Part shown: piece by piece, positions 46,366 through 59,243 of the stretch
Position numbering within the stretch: position 1 is the stretch's first letter
Layout of the letters: each line of letters starts with the position of its first letter
Assembly: GCA_006384855.1 (NCBI GenBank)
Contig: VCJN01001568.1
Coordinates: 22,533 to 86,532 of the forward strand
Source of the DNA: Tetraselmis striata
Taxonomy: Eukaryota > Chlorophyta > Chlorodendrophyceae > Chlorodendrales > Chlorodendraceae
Length of the DNA stretch: 64,000 nucleotides
Direction: 5' to 3'
Position numbers and translations under genes: made by a program
Notes under the pieces: model-generated
What the model saw: the letters and a program-made list of their open reading frames with translations, nothing else
Databases searched by the model: none
Told to the model about the DNA's origin: nothing

Positions 46366-49300
46366 TCAGTCGGCCTGCTGCTTGCCGGGCAATTTGAAGA
46401 TGAGGGGGTTGGTATGCGGGCGAGGCGGTTGGTGGTGCGCCGCCTCCGCCAGCAGCGTGGCCGTCTCTGCGTCGTCCTTCCCCGCTGCTGCCGCCGCCAC
46501 CGGCGGGATGTCGGTAGTGGGGTACGGCAGCATCGCGGCGCCCAGGGGCGGCAGCCACATGGCAAGCGTCTGCCACAGCGTGCGCGCAGCTGCATGGCCA
46601 GCGGGACAGGTGCCGGGGTGTTAGTCACGGCCGTCAGCGCCGCAATCATCCGTGCGCACAATTCTGCATGTCCGCAAGGACATCACTACGGCAGCAGGGG
46701 TAGTCATGTACACGAGAGATTGTACAAAGCATTACATACTACTTATGCTCGGTGCCAGTTTTCACCCGATGCCCAAAAAGGCTGACAACCCACCACAGCA
46801 GGGACGGGAGCAATGTGTTATTGCTGTCTGGTGGAAGGAGGAGCGGCGATGACAGATAGGGCTTCGGAGCCAGCACATGCCTGCCACTGGTTCTCATCAC
46901 ATGGTTTCGGAGCCAGCACACGTCTACCACTGGTTCTCAGCATATCGTTTCGGAGCCAGCACACGTCTACCACTGGTTCTCATCACATGGTTTCGGAGCC
47001 AGCACACGTCTACCACTGGTTCTCATCATATGGTTTCGGAGTCAGCACACGTCTGCCACTGGTTCTGATCATATGGTTTCGGAGCCAGCACACATCTAGC
47101 ACTGGTTCTCATCATATGATTTCGGAGCTAGCACACGTCTAGTTATGATCATATGGTTTCGGAGCCAGCACACGTCTAGCACTGGTTCTCAGTAAACAAT
47201 GCCTGTTTCACAGCCACGACATCAGGGGACTCTCCAACCAGTTCTGCTGCAAGATGCTCTTGCATCCGTTGTGGTACCCCCGCACTCTCGTCCCCAAACG
47301 TTGCATTGCGGTGTTTAATCATGCAGAGGCGGTCGCGGGGGCGCACCAGGCGGGTACAGGATGGGCACAAAGGAGAGGAAGACGCTGAAGGTGGCGGCCT
47401 TGAAGGCCGGCGAGCCTGTGGCGGCGATGAAGGGGAGACCCCACGTGAAGTACCTGGCGGGTGCGCAGCAACGGCAGGGGTGGGGGGGGGGGGGCATGGT
47501 TCAGGCGCTTGCCCGCAGAGGGAATGCTCATCACATGCGACACGACCCCAGCCCTTCAGAGGCAGTGAGACAACTAGCTTTCTGAGGCTGGCAAAATCTT
47601 TCTGGGACATGTGGCTTTGCAACCAGTGATACGTTCTGTCATGTGGTCCGGAAATACTGGACGTCGGCGCTCATCCCTCTCTCGAGGGAAAAGAGTGTGT
47701 GTGGGGGGTGTGTTTGGGGGGGGGGGGGGGGGTATGACGACGCTGTGCAGGCGATTGCGGACTCGCGGTTTCGGAGCATGAACCTGACCAAACGGGCCTT
47801 GCACTCGCTGCTCAGGGCGGACAAGAGTTGGGCAGCAGCATGCGGACAACACCACAGGTAATGGTGCTCTGGGAATAGGCACACATGCACGGCGGAGCGG
47901 AAAAGTGGCAGCTGGTTATGGGGGGAGGGGCAGGGGCAGGGGGCGCACCAGAAGTGGACGATGGGGGAGCAGCTGAGCAGTAGCAGGAAGAAGGCCTCCC
48001 CAAATACGGCGAACCGCGCCTGCCTCTGGGCCTTGGGGCGCAAGGCCTGCGGCGGCCGGCAGGCAGCGGGATGGGGGTTAGGGTTAACCTTCCAAATAAT
48101 GCGCAAACTACCTAGAAAACACTGGGCATACCGGTGAGGTATGCATTTCTTACTTGGCGACCTCCGGGAAAAAGGACATTTTACACATGTACACAAAACT
48201 TTGATGAAACATGGATAAATAAACGGACGTGCGCGATAAATTGCTGGGCTTCCTTGGAACTTCGCAGCCGTAGAATATGGTAATAGGAATCTACTGCGGG
48301 GAAACGGGGGGCACTAAGAGGGTTGCTGCCAGGGCTGTGCACAAGTCGCGGCGGGGTTTCCTTACGCCCTAACGCAAGTAAAGTAATGACATAAGACATA
48401 ACTTTCGTATACATGGCACGATACGCATAAATGGGTGACGGGATACGCGCAACATAAAGACTTACGGCATACCGTGCAATTGAATACGGTTCGCAGGGCC
48501 AAAAAATGGATTGTTTTGCACCTTTGCGCCGGAACATGTGTGATCTATTCTGCTTTATTCTGATTTATGTCGACGTTTAAATAGTTTTTGCTTGCGCGCG
48601 GGGGGGGAGGGGGGGGGGGGGGCTCGAAAACGTTATCCATCCGCGAACAGTTGTTGTATTTGCTCGGTAAGCATACGCATTTATGGTATAAATCATGACA
48701 CGGTCTCCGTGCTTGTTGGCGGGCGGTGCTTCGGTTTTGACGTCTTGCTGCTGCAGCGCACCTCCAGCACAAAGCGGCCAGACAGCAGGAGGGCGAAGAG
48801 GGCGACAAAGTGGTAGTTGCTCAGCTGGGGTGCCCAGGACGGCGCCGCCTTGGTCACCAGCGTCGGCAGGAAGCAGTTGAAGCGCGCGTTGCGCGCCCAG
48901 TCGGAGCTGAGCGGCGCCAGGCGGCAGGAGGCGGCGGTGCAGAAGGGCGCGGCGGACAGCGCCAGGGGGGTGAGCCCCAGCAGCAGCACCGCGGCGCTGC
49001 GGGCCAGGGTGAGCCCCAGCCGTGGCAGCAGCTGGCGCCACTCGCCGCGCGGGCTGCGCGTGGCGGCGTGACGCGGGGACGCCAGCCACAGCAGGCGCAG
49101 GACGGCGGCAAGACACTCCATCCACTCCCCTGCGAGCCCCCCCCCCCCCCCCCAGCCAAGCCACGCCCGTCAGTGCCTGTGCCCTCAGCACACGAGCTGG
49201 GAACGCACGCTGCGTGGGGGACCCACTCATGTCGCTGTGCAATTAAGAGAAAATGTGCCGCTTTGCCATCAAACTGTCCAGGGTGCATGGCTCGTGGGTA

Positions 49301-51308
49301 TCAGCGTCCAGCATACCGTAACCACGCTTTGGCTATACTACTGGGTGTGACCCCCCCCCCCCCCCCCCCCCCGGCATGGGCGAAGAGAGAAATACCATAT
49401 CTATCTAAAATCAAATCAGAATATACCACAGATAGATCTTCCCTCTCATCGCTGCAAAAGAAGCGAACAATACATCTTTTGACCCGCGATCTGACCCAAT
49501 GAAACGGTTCCGGTAATCGTCAAGCGGGTTTGAGTGCACGAGGCGACGCCTGGGGCGTGTTCCAAGTGTTTTAAGAACACACACATGGGTTTCAGAGGGC
49601 TGCATGCTACGGGCTACGGCCGACTGAATGTGGGTTCATGCAACTGGGGCGTGGGACAGCTGGCCCGTGTGGCTGGAAGACTGGCAGAAATAGCGTAATA
49701 ACTGTAATCTTAATATGGGAATATCAAAATAATAGTAATAGAATAATAGCAATAATAGTAAGACATTTCAAACTACACACCTCACCACGGGAACCAAGCT
49801 CACCCGTGATGGCGGGCAGTCAGGCGGCTGCAGCCCGCACGCACCTTCCGCGAGGACCACAAAGCCCAGGAAAGGCAGCGTGACCCACTTCATGGCCGCG
49901 CTGCAGCCGATGAGCAGCGAGGTGAGGCACCACTTGCCGCGCTCAAATGCCAGCCTGAGGCACGGTCGCCGCCGGGGAGCGATGGTGATAGTGGTGGGGG
50001 AAGGGAGGGAGGGAGGGCAAGGGAGGTTCCATCAGCGACCCGAAGACTGCACCACAAGCGGCGCAGCAAAGGGGGGGGGGGGGGGGATCGCGCGCGAATC
50101 GATTTTGCCGGCGCAGTCGCCAGCGATTATTTTGGCACACAGTAACAATGGGGTGCTCCATAGACGCCAGGCGCCATTAACCTTTAAAGGACTGATGTAT
50201 CGGAATTGTGTACACGGCAGTGGATGGGTGCCGACGCAGACACAAACGCACCACAAATAGGAACCTGCCCAACGTGTCAGAGGTGAAATGTAGACGAAAC
50301 CAAAGCGGACATATAGTGAATGTTCTTGTAGGTGGCGAACAAGCCCGATTTGAGGCGCATAATAAGGGTTTGCACAGGTGCGTCGGCACCCGTATGTGTT
50401 TGTGGAGGTGGGCAGCAAGACAGCGCACACAAGAGAACAAACGCAGTAGCAGCGCTGGGTGACTGCAGCAGCGGTTTCCATCCAGGGGCAGAAGAAGAGT
50501 GGCAGGTTGGGGGGGGGGGGGGGGGGGGGGCACCAGCCGAGCACCAGCGGCAGCACGACCATGCTGTCGTAGTGGCCCCCGGACGCCTGCGCGAGCAGCA
50601 CAAGCGGGTTCCAGCCGTACAGCGCTGCGCGATGGGCGCCGAACTGCCTGCTCAGCAGCCTTCAAGTGGGATCCATATGGCCCAGGAAGGGAGGGGGTGT
50701 GGGTGAGGTGGGGGGGGGGGGGGGTCAGTCTGATGCTTTACGATGCTGAAGTGTAGCGTTGTTATGACAATAACATGCCAACACACGTATATTTTGTGGA
50801 CAAGTATATGTGGTATACGAGTTCGTGTGCTTAACGCCGTACCGGTACTACCTGTGCGGTTTAGGTGTGCGATGGTTGCGGCCCGCCGGGATAACAGCAT
50901 TATTATTATAACCACCGTGGCACCGCTGCTCCCGCTGAGCACTCTGACGGCGCCGTTTGACTCCCGAGCCGTTTTTTTTTGAGAGAGATCGCGACTCTCC
51001 AATTCAAGGTGACGCACTTAGCAGTGTGTGCTGCCAGAGGCTGCTGTGACAGCCGGCTGACCTATGAATAGCATCGGGTGGTGGCATTGTAACTGTAACC
51101 CATCTCGTTCTCTTGTCTATGCGCTCCTCGATCGCGCACTGCACCAACCACCGGTCTACAAAACGACCCTCCGAGGCAACAGTGTCGCATGGCAGCTGGC
51201 GCAAATATCTTGGAATTTGCCGCCAGTTTTTGAGCGAGCCGGAATTACTTGTTTGCCTGGCTGTGAAGAGGATGTGAAACAGTCGGTGTGTGTTTATGTG
51301 TGTGTGTT

Positions 51309-51348
<40 letters not shown>

Positions 51349-54300
51349 TGGGGGGGGGGGTGAATGGGTGTGTAACAATGCACATAGATAGTAATGTGTT
51401 TGGGTCATAACCACTCACGTGGCACATTATCACAACAGTGCCAGGTGCCCATGCTCTCACAGTTTCTGCTGTTGATCGTGTGTGTCGGGTCCAAAAGGCG
51501 GGGGGGGGGGGGGGGGGGGGGAGGGGGGGCGCACCAGGTGATGACCATGTCCACCGAGGTCACCAGGACCTTGAAGTGCGGCACCCGGGGCGCCACAACC
51601 GCCGCCGCACGAAAGACTGCGTGAGTGCGCCACGCCGCGGCAGGCGATGTCACGCCGGCGGGCTTCCCCGGGAAGGTTGGTGGTGCGGAGAGGGCAGGTT
51701 GATGAAAACGTGGGGGCTGAGAGAAGTGGGGGGATGGTGGGGGGGGGGAGGGGGCTGTACCGAGCTGCGCGAGTGGTGGGTATGTGGAGGTGACGCTGGG
51801 GTGGTTGCAGCCTGCGCGCACCTGGCAGGACGGGCAGCCGTATTGTTGTCAGCGGCAGATGGCGGGTGCAGCAAGTGTGGCGGCTGAACAACTGCCTGGC
51901 TGTGGCTCTACGCTCAATCCATCGCTGGGAAAATTGCGGGAATGAACCCCAGCTTCCCGTAGCTGCTGAACTATCACGGCCATGCAGCGCTATCCAGCTA
52001 GCGGCTGAGCGGGCACCTGGTCAGCATTTTGTATTACACCTTTTTGTAAATATTTTTGTAATTCCAGGGTGATCCAGAAGGAGTCGGGGGGGGGGGGGGG
52101 GGGGGGGGGGGACCTCCTGTCAGCTGTCCCCAAAAAACGGTGTGCCTATAGGTTACAACTACCCTATCACCAAACTATAGCCGAATTGGATCTATGAGTA
52201 TCACTAGAAGGTGTCCTATGTTCCAGGGCTCAGCTCTGCCATTGTCTGCCATAGAATTGTGAATAGCACAGCCACATGGCGATACAGTGGTGGCATGAGC
52301 AGGCGACGTGGCAACCCCAATTCCGCGGGAATGAGAGAGCCCGCAGGGGGAAGAAGTGGTCCGCTGCGGTCGGGAAAGGGGTGAGAGGCCCGGGGGGGGG
52401 GGGGGGGGGGGTAACCTGGCTGATGTAGTGAGACCCGGCAGCTTCCGCCACCTGCTTTGCCACGTCAGAGCCCGGCGCATGCTCGTACGGGCTCAGGCCC
52501 TACGTGGGGGACAGGGGGCGGCTCCCCGCTCAGCGCCATGGTGCTCCAGCGGTTGTGTGTGTGTGTGTGTGTGTGTGTGTACAAGCCTGCAGATCCGCTC
52601 CTTTTCTGCTGCATTGCCTCTGTACATTCATGCAAGAGACGGCAAGGCCAGCCAAGCGGGGAAGGAGGTGAGGTGGGTGGGGGTGGGGTGGGGGGGGGGG
52701 GGGGGTCCTAGCGTGATGGAGGGGGCGCGGGCGCACCTGCCGCTGCAGCCAGCCCTCCCACACGAAGCGGAAGATGTCGTCCCCGGCCGTGTTGGCGCCC
52801 ACCAGCAGCAGCAGCCGCGCTGCCCAGGCAGCCAGCCACAGCAGGGACAGTGGGATGCGTGGCGCGCCCTGCGCCGCAGCCGCAAGCACAGCAGGTGGAT
52901 CAGGCGCCTCCGTGGGTGGGGATGAGGACACCAGCGGGTGTGCGAGAAGCGGCGGAAAGGGGGGGGGAAGAGTTGTGCGTGTGCAATGGCGATTCTTGTC
53001 TTGCGGTTGCGTGTGTGTCGGTGGGTGGGTGATCTGAGGATGGGTGGTCGTTGGTTGGGGTGCATGCATGTACACTTGGATGGAGAAGATGGCACGAGCG
53101 GAGGGAGGATTGGAGTTGGGCGGGTGGGGGGGGGGGGGGGGGGGGTCACCAGCAAGGCAAGGTAGCTGGCCAGCTGCAGGAGGCATCCAAACACAAAGCG
53201 CTGCTTGGCGCCCGCCTCGCGCGTGTCATTGCTCAGGGACACCTGGGGCACAACTCACGTCAGCAGGCGTCTCCTCAGCTGATTCTAATGAGATCTCATG
53301 GAGCAACTGAGCGGCGCCAAGGGGGGAGGGGGGGGGAGGGAGCCCACCTCGAGGGCGCCGTACACCAGCAGGAAGGCGGATAGGTAGGCGAGGCGCTGGC
53401 GCCATGCGGGCATCCCACGCCACTGCTGCTGCTCCCGGCTGCTGGCAAGCTCCCAGCGGCGCGGGGCTGCGCGATGCGCCCCGGGGGAGCGCGCCACGGG
53501 GTGCATCACCATGTCCGACAGCTCCTGCGGGGCGCGGCCGGCGGACAGCGGGTGAGCCCCTCTGCCTGCGTGTCTCTGCCCGGGGTGGGGCAGTGCATGC
53601 CGGGCCGAGCGACCTGGGGCTCAACCTGCAGGTACATCTGCCCGATGGTCAGCAGGATGATGGCACCTGCGTGCAGCGAGCCCTGCAGCGGCGGGGCGCC
53701 CAAGGGGAGGAGTGGGGGACACCGAGTCAGTCCATGGGCTGCAAGCTCCGCACAACAGCCCTCCTGCGGCAGGCAGCTTGTCAATACTGACTTGTCATGC
53801 TGTGGATAGTGCTGACTCTGGGTGGCCACATAGACAGTAGTTCGAGAACGCCTGGCGTCTGGTGTTGGCAGTATCAGTGTGCGCAGAGAGGGGTGCGCCC
53901 GGGTAACAACAGCCGCGACTCCCTGCGCACCAACTCTCGACGTTGGGGTCCCTGATGCGAGAGGCTGGGCAGCGCCGGGTGGCGCCACACTGGTCCGTAC
54001 CTTGATGGTTCCCGAGATCTTTGACTGCCCGCGCAGACGCGGGCAGTACTCCACCGGCACTTCCGCCACCCTCACCTCCCGCCACGGCTGCGCTGCCTTC
54101 ACCTGGTGCGGCCGCGGACAGGGAGGGCGGCCTCAGTCCCCTTGCCCACAGAGCATGCTGACACTCCGTAGGTGTTGTACTGTGCAGGTGGCGGTGGCGA
54201 GAGCTGGGTGACAGGGCGGGGCCAGGGTCTCACCTGCATCTCCACCGTCCACCCAAACCCGCGGTCCTGCATCTCCATGTCCAGCAGCGTGGACTTCCGG

Positions 54301-55141
54301 ATCAGCCGGAAGGCGCCCAGGTCGTGGTACCGGTGGCCCCAGCTGCAGGCCAGCAGCCAGCACCGCCAGTCAGAGCAACGCTCGGACCCCCCCCCCCCCC
54401 CCCCTCCCGGGCCCCTGTCCTTCGGATTCGCTAAACGTCACCCCGCGTAGTTCGGCGACGCACCCCAGCGCCATCAGTGTGGTCGCCAGCCAGTTGCCAA
54501 AGCGCTGGGGCATCGTGAGCCAGCGCCGGCTGCTCTCTGTGGCCGTGCGGTCGCCTATTACAAGGTCGGCGCCTTCAGTCGCCTGCGAGTAGCCGTGCCA
54601 TGCGAGCCTCGTCAGCTGTAGCAGCGCCACCACCAGCATCAACTCCAGTCCATGCCCACCTATGTGCCCCACCCATCCCAACCAAGCAAGCACAGCTCAC
54701 AACTGCCCCAGCTGTTTGCCCAGCCTGCATGGCTATAAGGCGTCAAGTTGTTCTGTCGTGAGCGGGGAAGCTGGCCAAAGTGCAAGGGCGGGGGGGCTTG
54801 CCACCTCCAGGAGCCGAGGAAGTTCCGACACGTCGTCCTGCCCGTCGCCCGCGGCGAACAGCACGGCCTCACACTCGGGCCCCAGGTGCTGCATGCCGCT
54901 CCAGCAGGCCTCGCCGTAGCCGCGGGAGCGCTCCACCACCACCTCCGCCCCCGCAGCTGTCGCCGCCGCGCCGCTGCCATCGCTGCTGCCGTTGTCCACC
55001 ACCAGCACGTGGCCAACGCCCGCCCGCAGCAGCCTGCTCACCACGTCCTACCCAGCGGCATGCACGCGCCCAGCTCTCAGACCCTGCCCAATCCCCTCGT
55101 CTCCCCTTTGCCTCAAGTCAACGCGAAGGGGCGTCAGTCAG

Positions 55142-55188
<47 letters not shown>

Positions 55189-55429
55189 TTGAAATTTCTG
55201 AACATATGCATGCAGATAGAGCGAAGACACACACGAATCTGTAGGCACCGGGCGGCGTCATGCTGTTCGGCCAACCCCGTCCCAAATGAAGCCCCTTTAC
55301 ATGCCGTGCAATGCTGCAGGTCGCGCCTGGCGGCGGTAGCACGCGTACCCCAATCAGCTCCTCTTCGTTGAGAACCGGCACGATGGCGGTCGTCCGAGCC
55401 GCCAGGAGCTTCCCCGCCGTCGCCGCCAT
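46366..55429 (-). CDS. GT2 glycosyltransferase fused to a GT-C membrane mannosyltransferase, 18 exons
   Basis: Exons on the minus strand: 55429-55349, 55047-54805, 54582-54464, 54342-54234, 54102-54001, 53682-53626, 53524-53348, 53242-53150, 52868-52737, 52499-52416, 51821-51761, 51616-51535, 50647-50534, 49954-49845, 49129-48762, 48046-47949, 47453-47347 and 46589-46366. All junctions keep phase, giving 786 residues. Residues 1-237 form a GT2 transferase of the bacterial-like dolichyl-phosphate sugar synthase type: IVPVLNEEE, VVDNGSSDGS, AAGDGQDD, GADLVIGDR, FGWTVEMQV and KISGTIK. From ~238 begins a multi-span GT-C (GT87-like) protein: GDDIFRFVWEGW, GLSPYEHAP, TSTYPPLAQL, YGWNPLVLLAQASGGHYDS and SPIVHFWYFTWGLPF. 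The halves join through a 101-bp phase-0 intron (53525-53625). An alternative end at 47315 skips the last exon. Two adjacent genes remain possible without cDNA. Confidence 0.8.
46863..47190. repeat. 43-bp minisatellite in the last intron of the GT fusion
   Basis: About eight tandem units, each beginning TTCGGAGCCAGCAC and ending near GGTTCTCATCAYATGG, at starts 46863, 46906, 46949, 46992 and so on; one late unit is shortened. It lies inside the predicted intron 46590-47346. The period is not a multiple of three. Confidence 0.85.
51304..51358. repeat. (TG)n and poly-G tract in a GT-fusion intron
   Basis: About 20 TG repeats followed by a G-run (C-run on the coding strand). Confidence 0.85.
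52555..52581. repeat. (TG)n microsatellite in a GT-fusion intron
   Basis: About 13 TG units in the intron before the GLSPYEHAP exon. Confidence 0.85.
55142..55188. repeat. (CT)n(CA)n microsatellite in the first intron of the GT fusion
   Basis: A compound CT then CA dinucleotide run in the intron between the first two exons. Confidence 0.85.
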
Positions 55430-56071
55430 CGCCGTCGCTGCGGCCGACCGGTGACGCGCCCGACTTTCCACTCAACTGGCCGATGCCAGCACTAGGACTG
55501 GGCACAGCTCTTGCTGGAGCTTCCAGTCCAGCGGGGGCTCGGGCGGCCCACGACTAGCCCCAACCAACGACACCTACTTGTACCCTCGGCGACAATGAGG
55601 AGAATCGCTGCTTCTCGTCGTCCGCTTTGTCGCGAGGAAGGCGAGACGCATTACCGCCGACGTTGCTAGTCGTAGCGGCGAGAGGCGAACATTTTTGTCG
55701 GGGCGTGAAGACAGAGACAACAACTGGCTGGGATAGCTTGCGATATAGCTATCGTTAGACGACCCGCTGCCTTGCAGACGGGATGGAGTTTGGCAATTAG
55801 TGGGGGGGTGTGGGGGCTTGGTGGGGTAATCGAGTCTGAGGCTGTCAGCACGGCGGCGGTGGGTCGTTCCGCGGCGGCACGTCCGAAGAATATATTACAC
55901 CGGCGTCGCCGCACCCAGAAACCTTGCATGACGTTATGCATCGCCGACGATTCGGCATGTTGGGCGGACGCCCGACTGCCGCGCGGGAGTAGAAGGTCAT
56001 CCGGCGCCCCGCGACGAATAATATGGACGCGCGGTTTTGCTAGTATCGCCGGTCGCGAAATAAATAACCTA
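55430..56071 (-). promoter_or_regulatory. Upstream region of the GT fusion
   Basis: GC-rich leader-like sequence just upstream of the chosen ATG, then mixed sequence up to the inverted-repeat element. The minus-strand frame stays open above the ATG, so a longer N-terminus cannot be excluded. No promoter motif identified. Confidence 0.35.
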
Positions 56072-57478
56072 TATACTCTTCCACATAAGTCCGGGTTCTG
56101 CATTTTCGATCGCAAAGCGCATGCGAGGGCGAGGGCGAGGATAACGAGGGCGATATGCGAGGGCGAGGATAACGCCGGCTGCATGTGCATACATGCTAAC
56201 TACAGTGGGAATAGTTCGCGCGAACGCCCATTGTGCGCTTTATACCCACCCGCGCGACACTACGACCATTTGTGGGCGCACTTAAAAAACCAGAAATCGG
56301 TGCATGATGCGTTGGCGCCGGAAAAATTGTGGGTTGCGCCAACCGTCCAAACCTATGGAAATAGCGGCACTCGTCGCACCAAACTCGGTGAATACGGCCC
56401 TTGGCATAAAGTTATTGCACACACCCTGCGCGTAGGCCACTGAAAGCATGTCGCTATAGGCACGACGTGACACCCCATCCAACGACAAGTTGGCCACTGT
56501 GGGGAGCAGTTTTGGGTGAAAATGCGGCTGTTTCTGTGGCGAACGCACGTCGGAGAGGCGCTCGATGGGCCCCTTAGCGTAGGGCGATGCTCTACTATGG
56601 GGGCGCGTGGTGGAATGTCAGTTGCACCGTTTCGTGGGCGGGGTGGCGCGGTAGGGGCGTGGACTTCAATCAATATGAAATTCCTTGAAAAATGCTGTGG
56701 ATAATGGCATTTTGGCTGGTAGATGTGTGTATCGCTAGCAGGAGGCGGCACATGTCAAGTGTTGGTGGTCCGTGGTCATCCACACACATAACGCTCTCGC
56801 ACAGCCGGGTATGGGGCTTAGACACGCACTTGGCGCAAATTAAGCCACGCGCCGCCCGACATGGGTGGGCACATGAGGCAGTGAGGGGCAACTTGGATGG
56901 TCATCTTTGGGGATTTTTCCGGGGCCCCAAAAAATCGATTTTTTGATTTCAGAAGATTGGTTTCGACGCAGATTTAAACGAGCAATCGCGTGGTATTTTT
57001 AAAACAGTTTTTTGAGCAAACCCTGAGAAGTTATAGCGTTTTAAAGCAAAGGGGGTGTTGCTGAGCGTGGCCGACACTGATGCCATGCCAGTATCGCAAC
57101 GCGACATGTACTAGCCGCCGCCCACACGGCTGCACTCCAACCAAATGCACCCGAGCCCCTCGCCAGTGTTTTTCCTCACGCGTTCATGGCCATCCCGCCG
57201 TTTGGTTGTCTATTCACGCACGTCGGCGTGTGCGTGATACCGACCCTGGTTTTGGTCGGTGCAGTTGCAGGCGACGCGCGCCCATCCACGCACCAAGTGC
57301 AGCGTGACACCCTAGTCAAAGGTCTTTAAGCTTCGGTTTGAGCCACTCGTCATGCAGGTTTTATAAAACCCTCTGAGATTCCAGGGTTTCATCTCATATA
57401 CCCTACGTTCAGGTATCCTAGACTTCTGAAGTCTTGAGACTGCCGAAAAGGGACCCCAAACTTCTGTGCAGGGGTGTA
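56072..57478 (+). mobile_element. Terminal-inverted-repeat DNA element, copy 2
   Basis: Same orientation as copy 1 and alignable over its whole length, with small indels. Near 56127-56175 it carries an extra GAGGGCGAGGATAACG-type duplication. The left end is diverged (TATACTCTTCCACATAAGT) but the right end is intact. The central minus-strand reading frames are shifted relative to copy 1, so neither copy encodes a clear protein. Confidence 0.75.
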
Positions 57479-58549
57479 TATCATTAGTAAATAATTATAT
57501 GATTAATGATGGATAGTAGCAGTTGCTATCAATTATATATTATGGATTCAAGTCGCTAAATAAAAGAAGCTAATATGAGAACGCTTATTCTCAGCAAGCA
57601 TAAGGCGATCGGAAAATCACCCGAAAAGGCACCCGAAAAGGAAACGCCTTGCGCTACTACTCCGACCACGCCAACTCCTACTACATCCTACTCCTGTCTC
57701 GCGTGAGCAGAGCCATATGAGAGCAAAGTAGTACCCCATACCATCTTCTACTACACACTGCGTGGAGCGTCGGCTGGCTGGTGGCGAAGCCTGGTCGGTG
57801 GCTGTCAAGGCGGTTCCCGCCTCTTGTGGCCCGTAGCTGGATTTTCTTCTGGATTTCCGTATGGATTTCTTGAATTTTGCAAGTAGCACGTGTAATCAAT
57901 CTTCTACTACACACGAAGGTACGGCAACTGCGAGGCAGGTGGACGCAGCAGCAGACGAAGAGGGAAAAAGCGCAATGACCACGAGCACACACAGTACTTG
58001 ACCGTCTGCACACCGGCTGAGAGAATGCCGCCCGAGGTATTTCTCAGCAAGCATATGATTTAATATGAATCATCCCCCTACTTTAACATAGATTTATGTG
58101 TAATTTAATATTAGTGAGTGTAGCGACCCACACGCAACAGTAGTAGCGACTATAGCATCGCCATCGCGCACCCTAAGGATTTTATCTAATTTCGAAGTAA
58201 TAATATTAGCATGGAAATTTACTGCATGGAAATCGACCCGAAACCCTATCTGGACCTGCTACCCTGGCGGTGTCACATTAGCCGGGGGTGGGCGCGCCTC
58301 GGCGCGGGTGATGTCGGCGCCCACGGCGGCTCGGCCAGGCGCGCCGCGCAGCAGCAAGGACGAAATCAGCACAGCAGCGGGTTTGTCGCTGTTCAGAGGA
58401 CGAGAGCGCGCGGATAGCGCGCATGAGCGACCGTAAGAAGCGAGGCGCAGCCGCCGCTGCCGTCACTCCCGTCTTACCACTCAGCTGCGCCGGCGACCGT
58501 CTCGCCTCCCCTACTTACCCCCTCGTCTACCTACCGTACCGCTGTCACA
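57479..58549. other. Intergenic region upstream of TMA7
   Basis: AT-rich at first. At ~57770-57890 it holds a diverged minus-strand copy of repeat family R1. The last 300 bp are GC-rich and presumably contain the TMA7 promoter. Confidence 0.5.
57770..57890 (-). repeat. Dispersed repeat family R1, third (diverged) copy
   Basis: Reverse complement of the R1 start: AATTCAAGAAATCCATACGG, then a GCTACGGGCC block and a CCAGCCAGCCGACGCTCC block in the same order as at 21196 and 23326. Confidence 0.6.
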
Positions 58550-59189
58550 ATGCCTGGAAAGGACGGTGAGTCTGGGCTAACCCCTTTCCTGCTGCGATAG
58601 GGCGCCGGACACCCCCCTCGTGGCCGCTGGCCGGGTGCAACCGGCGAGACGCGAGCGCGCTGCACCCTAGACTCACCCCCCCCCCCCCCCCCCCCCCCCC
58701 CTTGGCGTAGGTGGCAAGGCCAAGCCACTGAAGAAGGCCAAGTCGAACAAAGGGGAGCTGGACGAGGTTCGTGCCCCCCGACAATCCCACGCTTGAGCGC
58801 CGTCCGCAGCGCTGTGCCCCCTCACCCACCCGCCCCCCACAAAAAAAGACAAGAAAAAAGGAACGCACCCGCGCAGCTACTGCCACGCGGCTAACCGTCT
58901 GAGACGGCTCGACCTTCCCCCGCACACCATCGCAGGAGGACCTCGCCTTCAAGAACAAGCAGAAGGCCGATGCGGCGGTGAGTGTGGCCTGGGGCATCCT
59001 TGCCTGCGGCAGCTTGCTGTGCCCCTCCCGCACCTGCATGCCTCGCGCTGAGCATTGCAGATACTGGGGGCACAGAGCACCCGCATTCGTCGCGGTCGGA
59101 GGGCTGACCCCCTCCCGAACTGCCGTGCCTCGAATGCACAGGCGCTCAAGGCCTACCAGCAGGCCCAGGGCAAGGGCAAGAAGAAGTAG
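58550..59189 (+). CDS. TMA7: Translation machinery-associated protein 7, 4 exons
   Basis: Exons 58550-58565, 58711-58766, 58936-58977 and 59142-59189 join in phase to 53 residues. It begins MPGKDGGKAKPLKKAKSNK and ends in a Lys-rich GKGKKK tail, the full-length pattern of the small, highly charged eukaryotic TMA7/CCDC72 family that associates with ribosomes. Intron 1 is mostly a C-homopolymer, showing that such tracts really are intronic here. A TGTAA motif follows the stop by 43 nt. It converges with the sugar-kinase gene. Confidence 0.95.
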
Positions 59190-59231
59190 AGGCATTCCGT
59201 AGTTCAGGCAGCAGGCCCTGCCTCCAGCCGG

Positions 59232-59243
59232 TGTAACGTTACA
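59232..59243. terminator. Palindromic TGTAACGTTACA between convergent genes
   Basis: A perfect 12-bp palindrome that puts TGTAA on both strands: 43 nt after the TMA7 stop and about 300 nt after the leftward kinase stop. It could serve as a shared, bidirectional poly(A) signal (inference). Confidence 0.5.

Noticed and set aside
46813-47142. A repeat protein of 109 codons
   Set aside because: It only reads across the minisatellite; the 43-bp period changes frame every unit.
46863-47190. A CRISPR-like array
   Set aside because: Units are contiguous 43-bp tandem repeats without unique spacers, in a eukaryotic intron.
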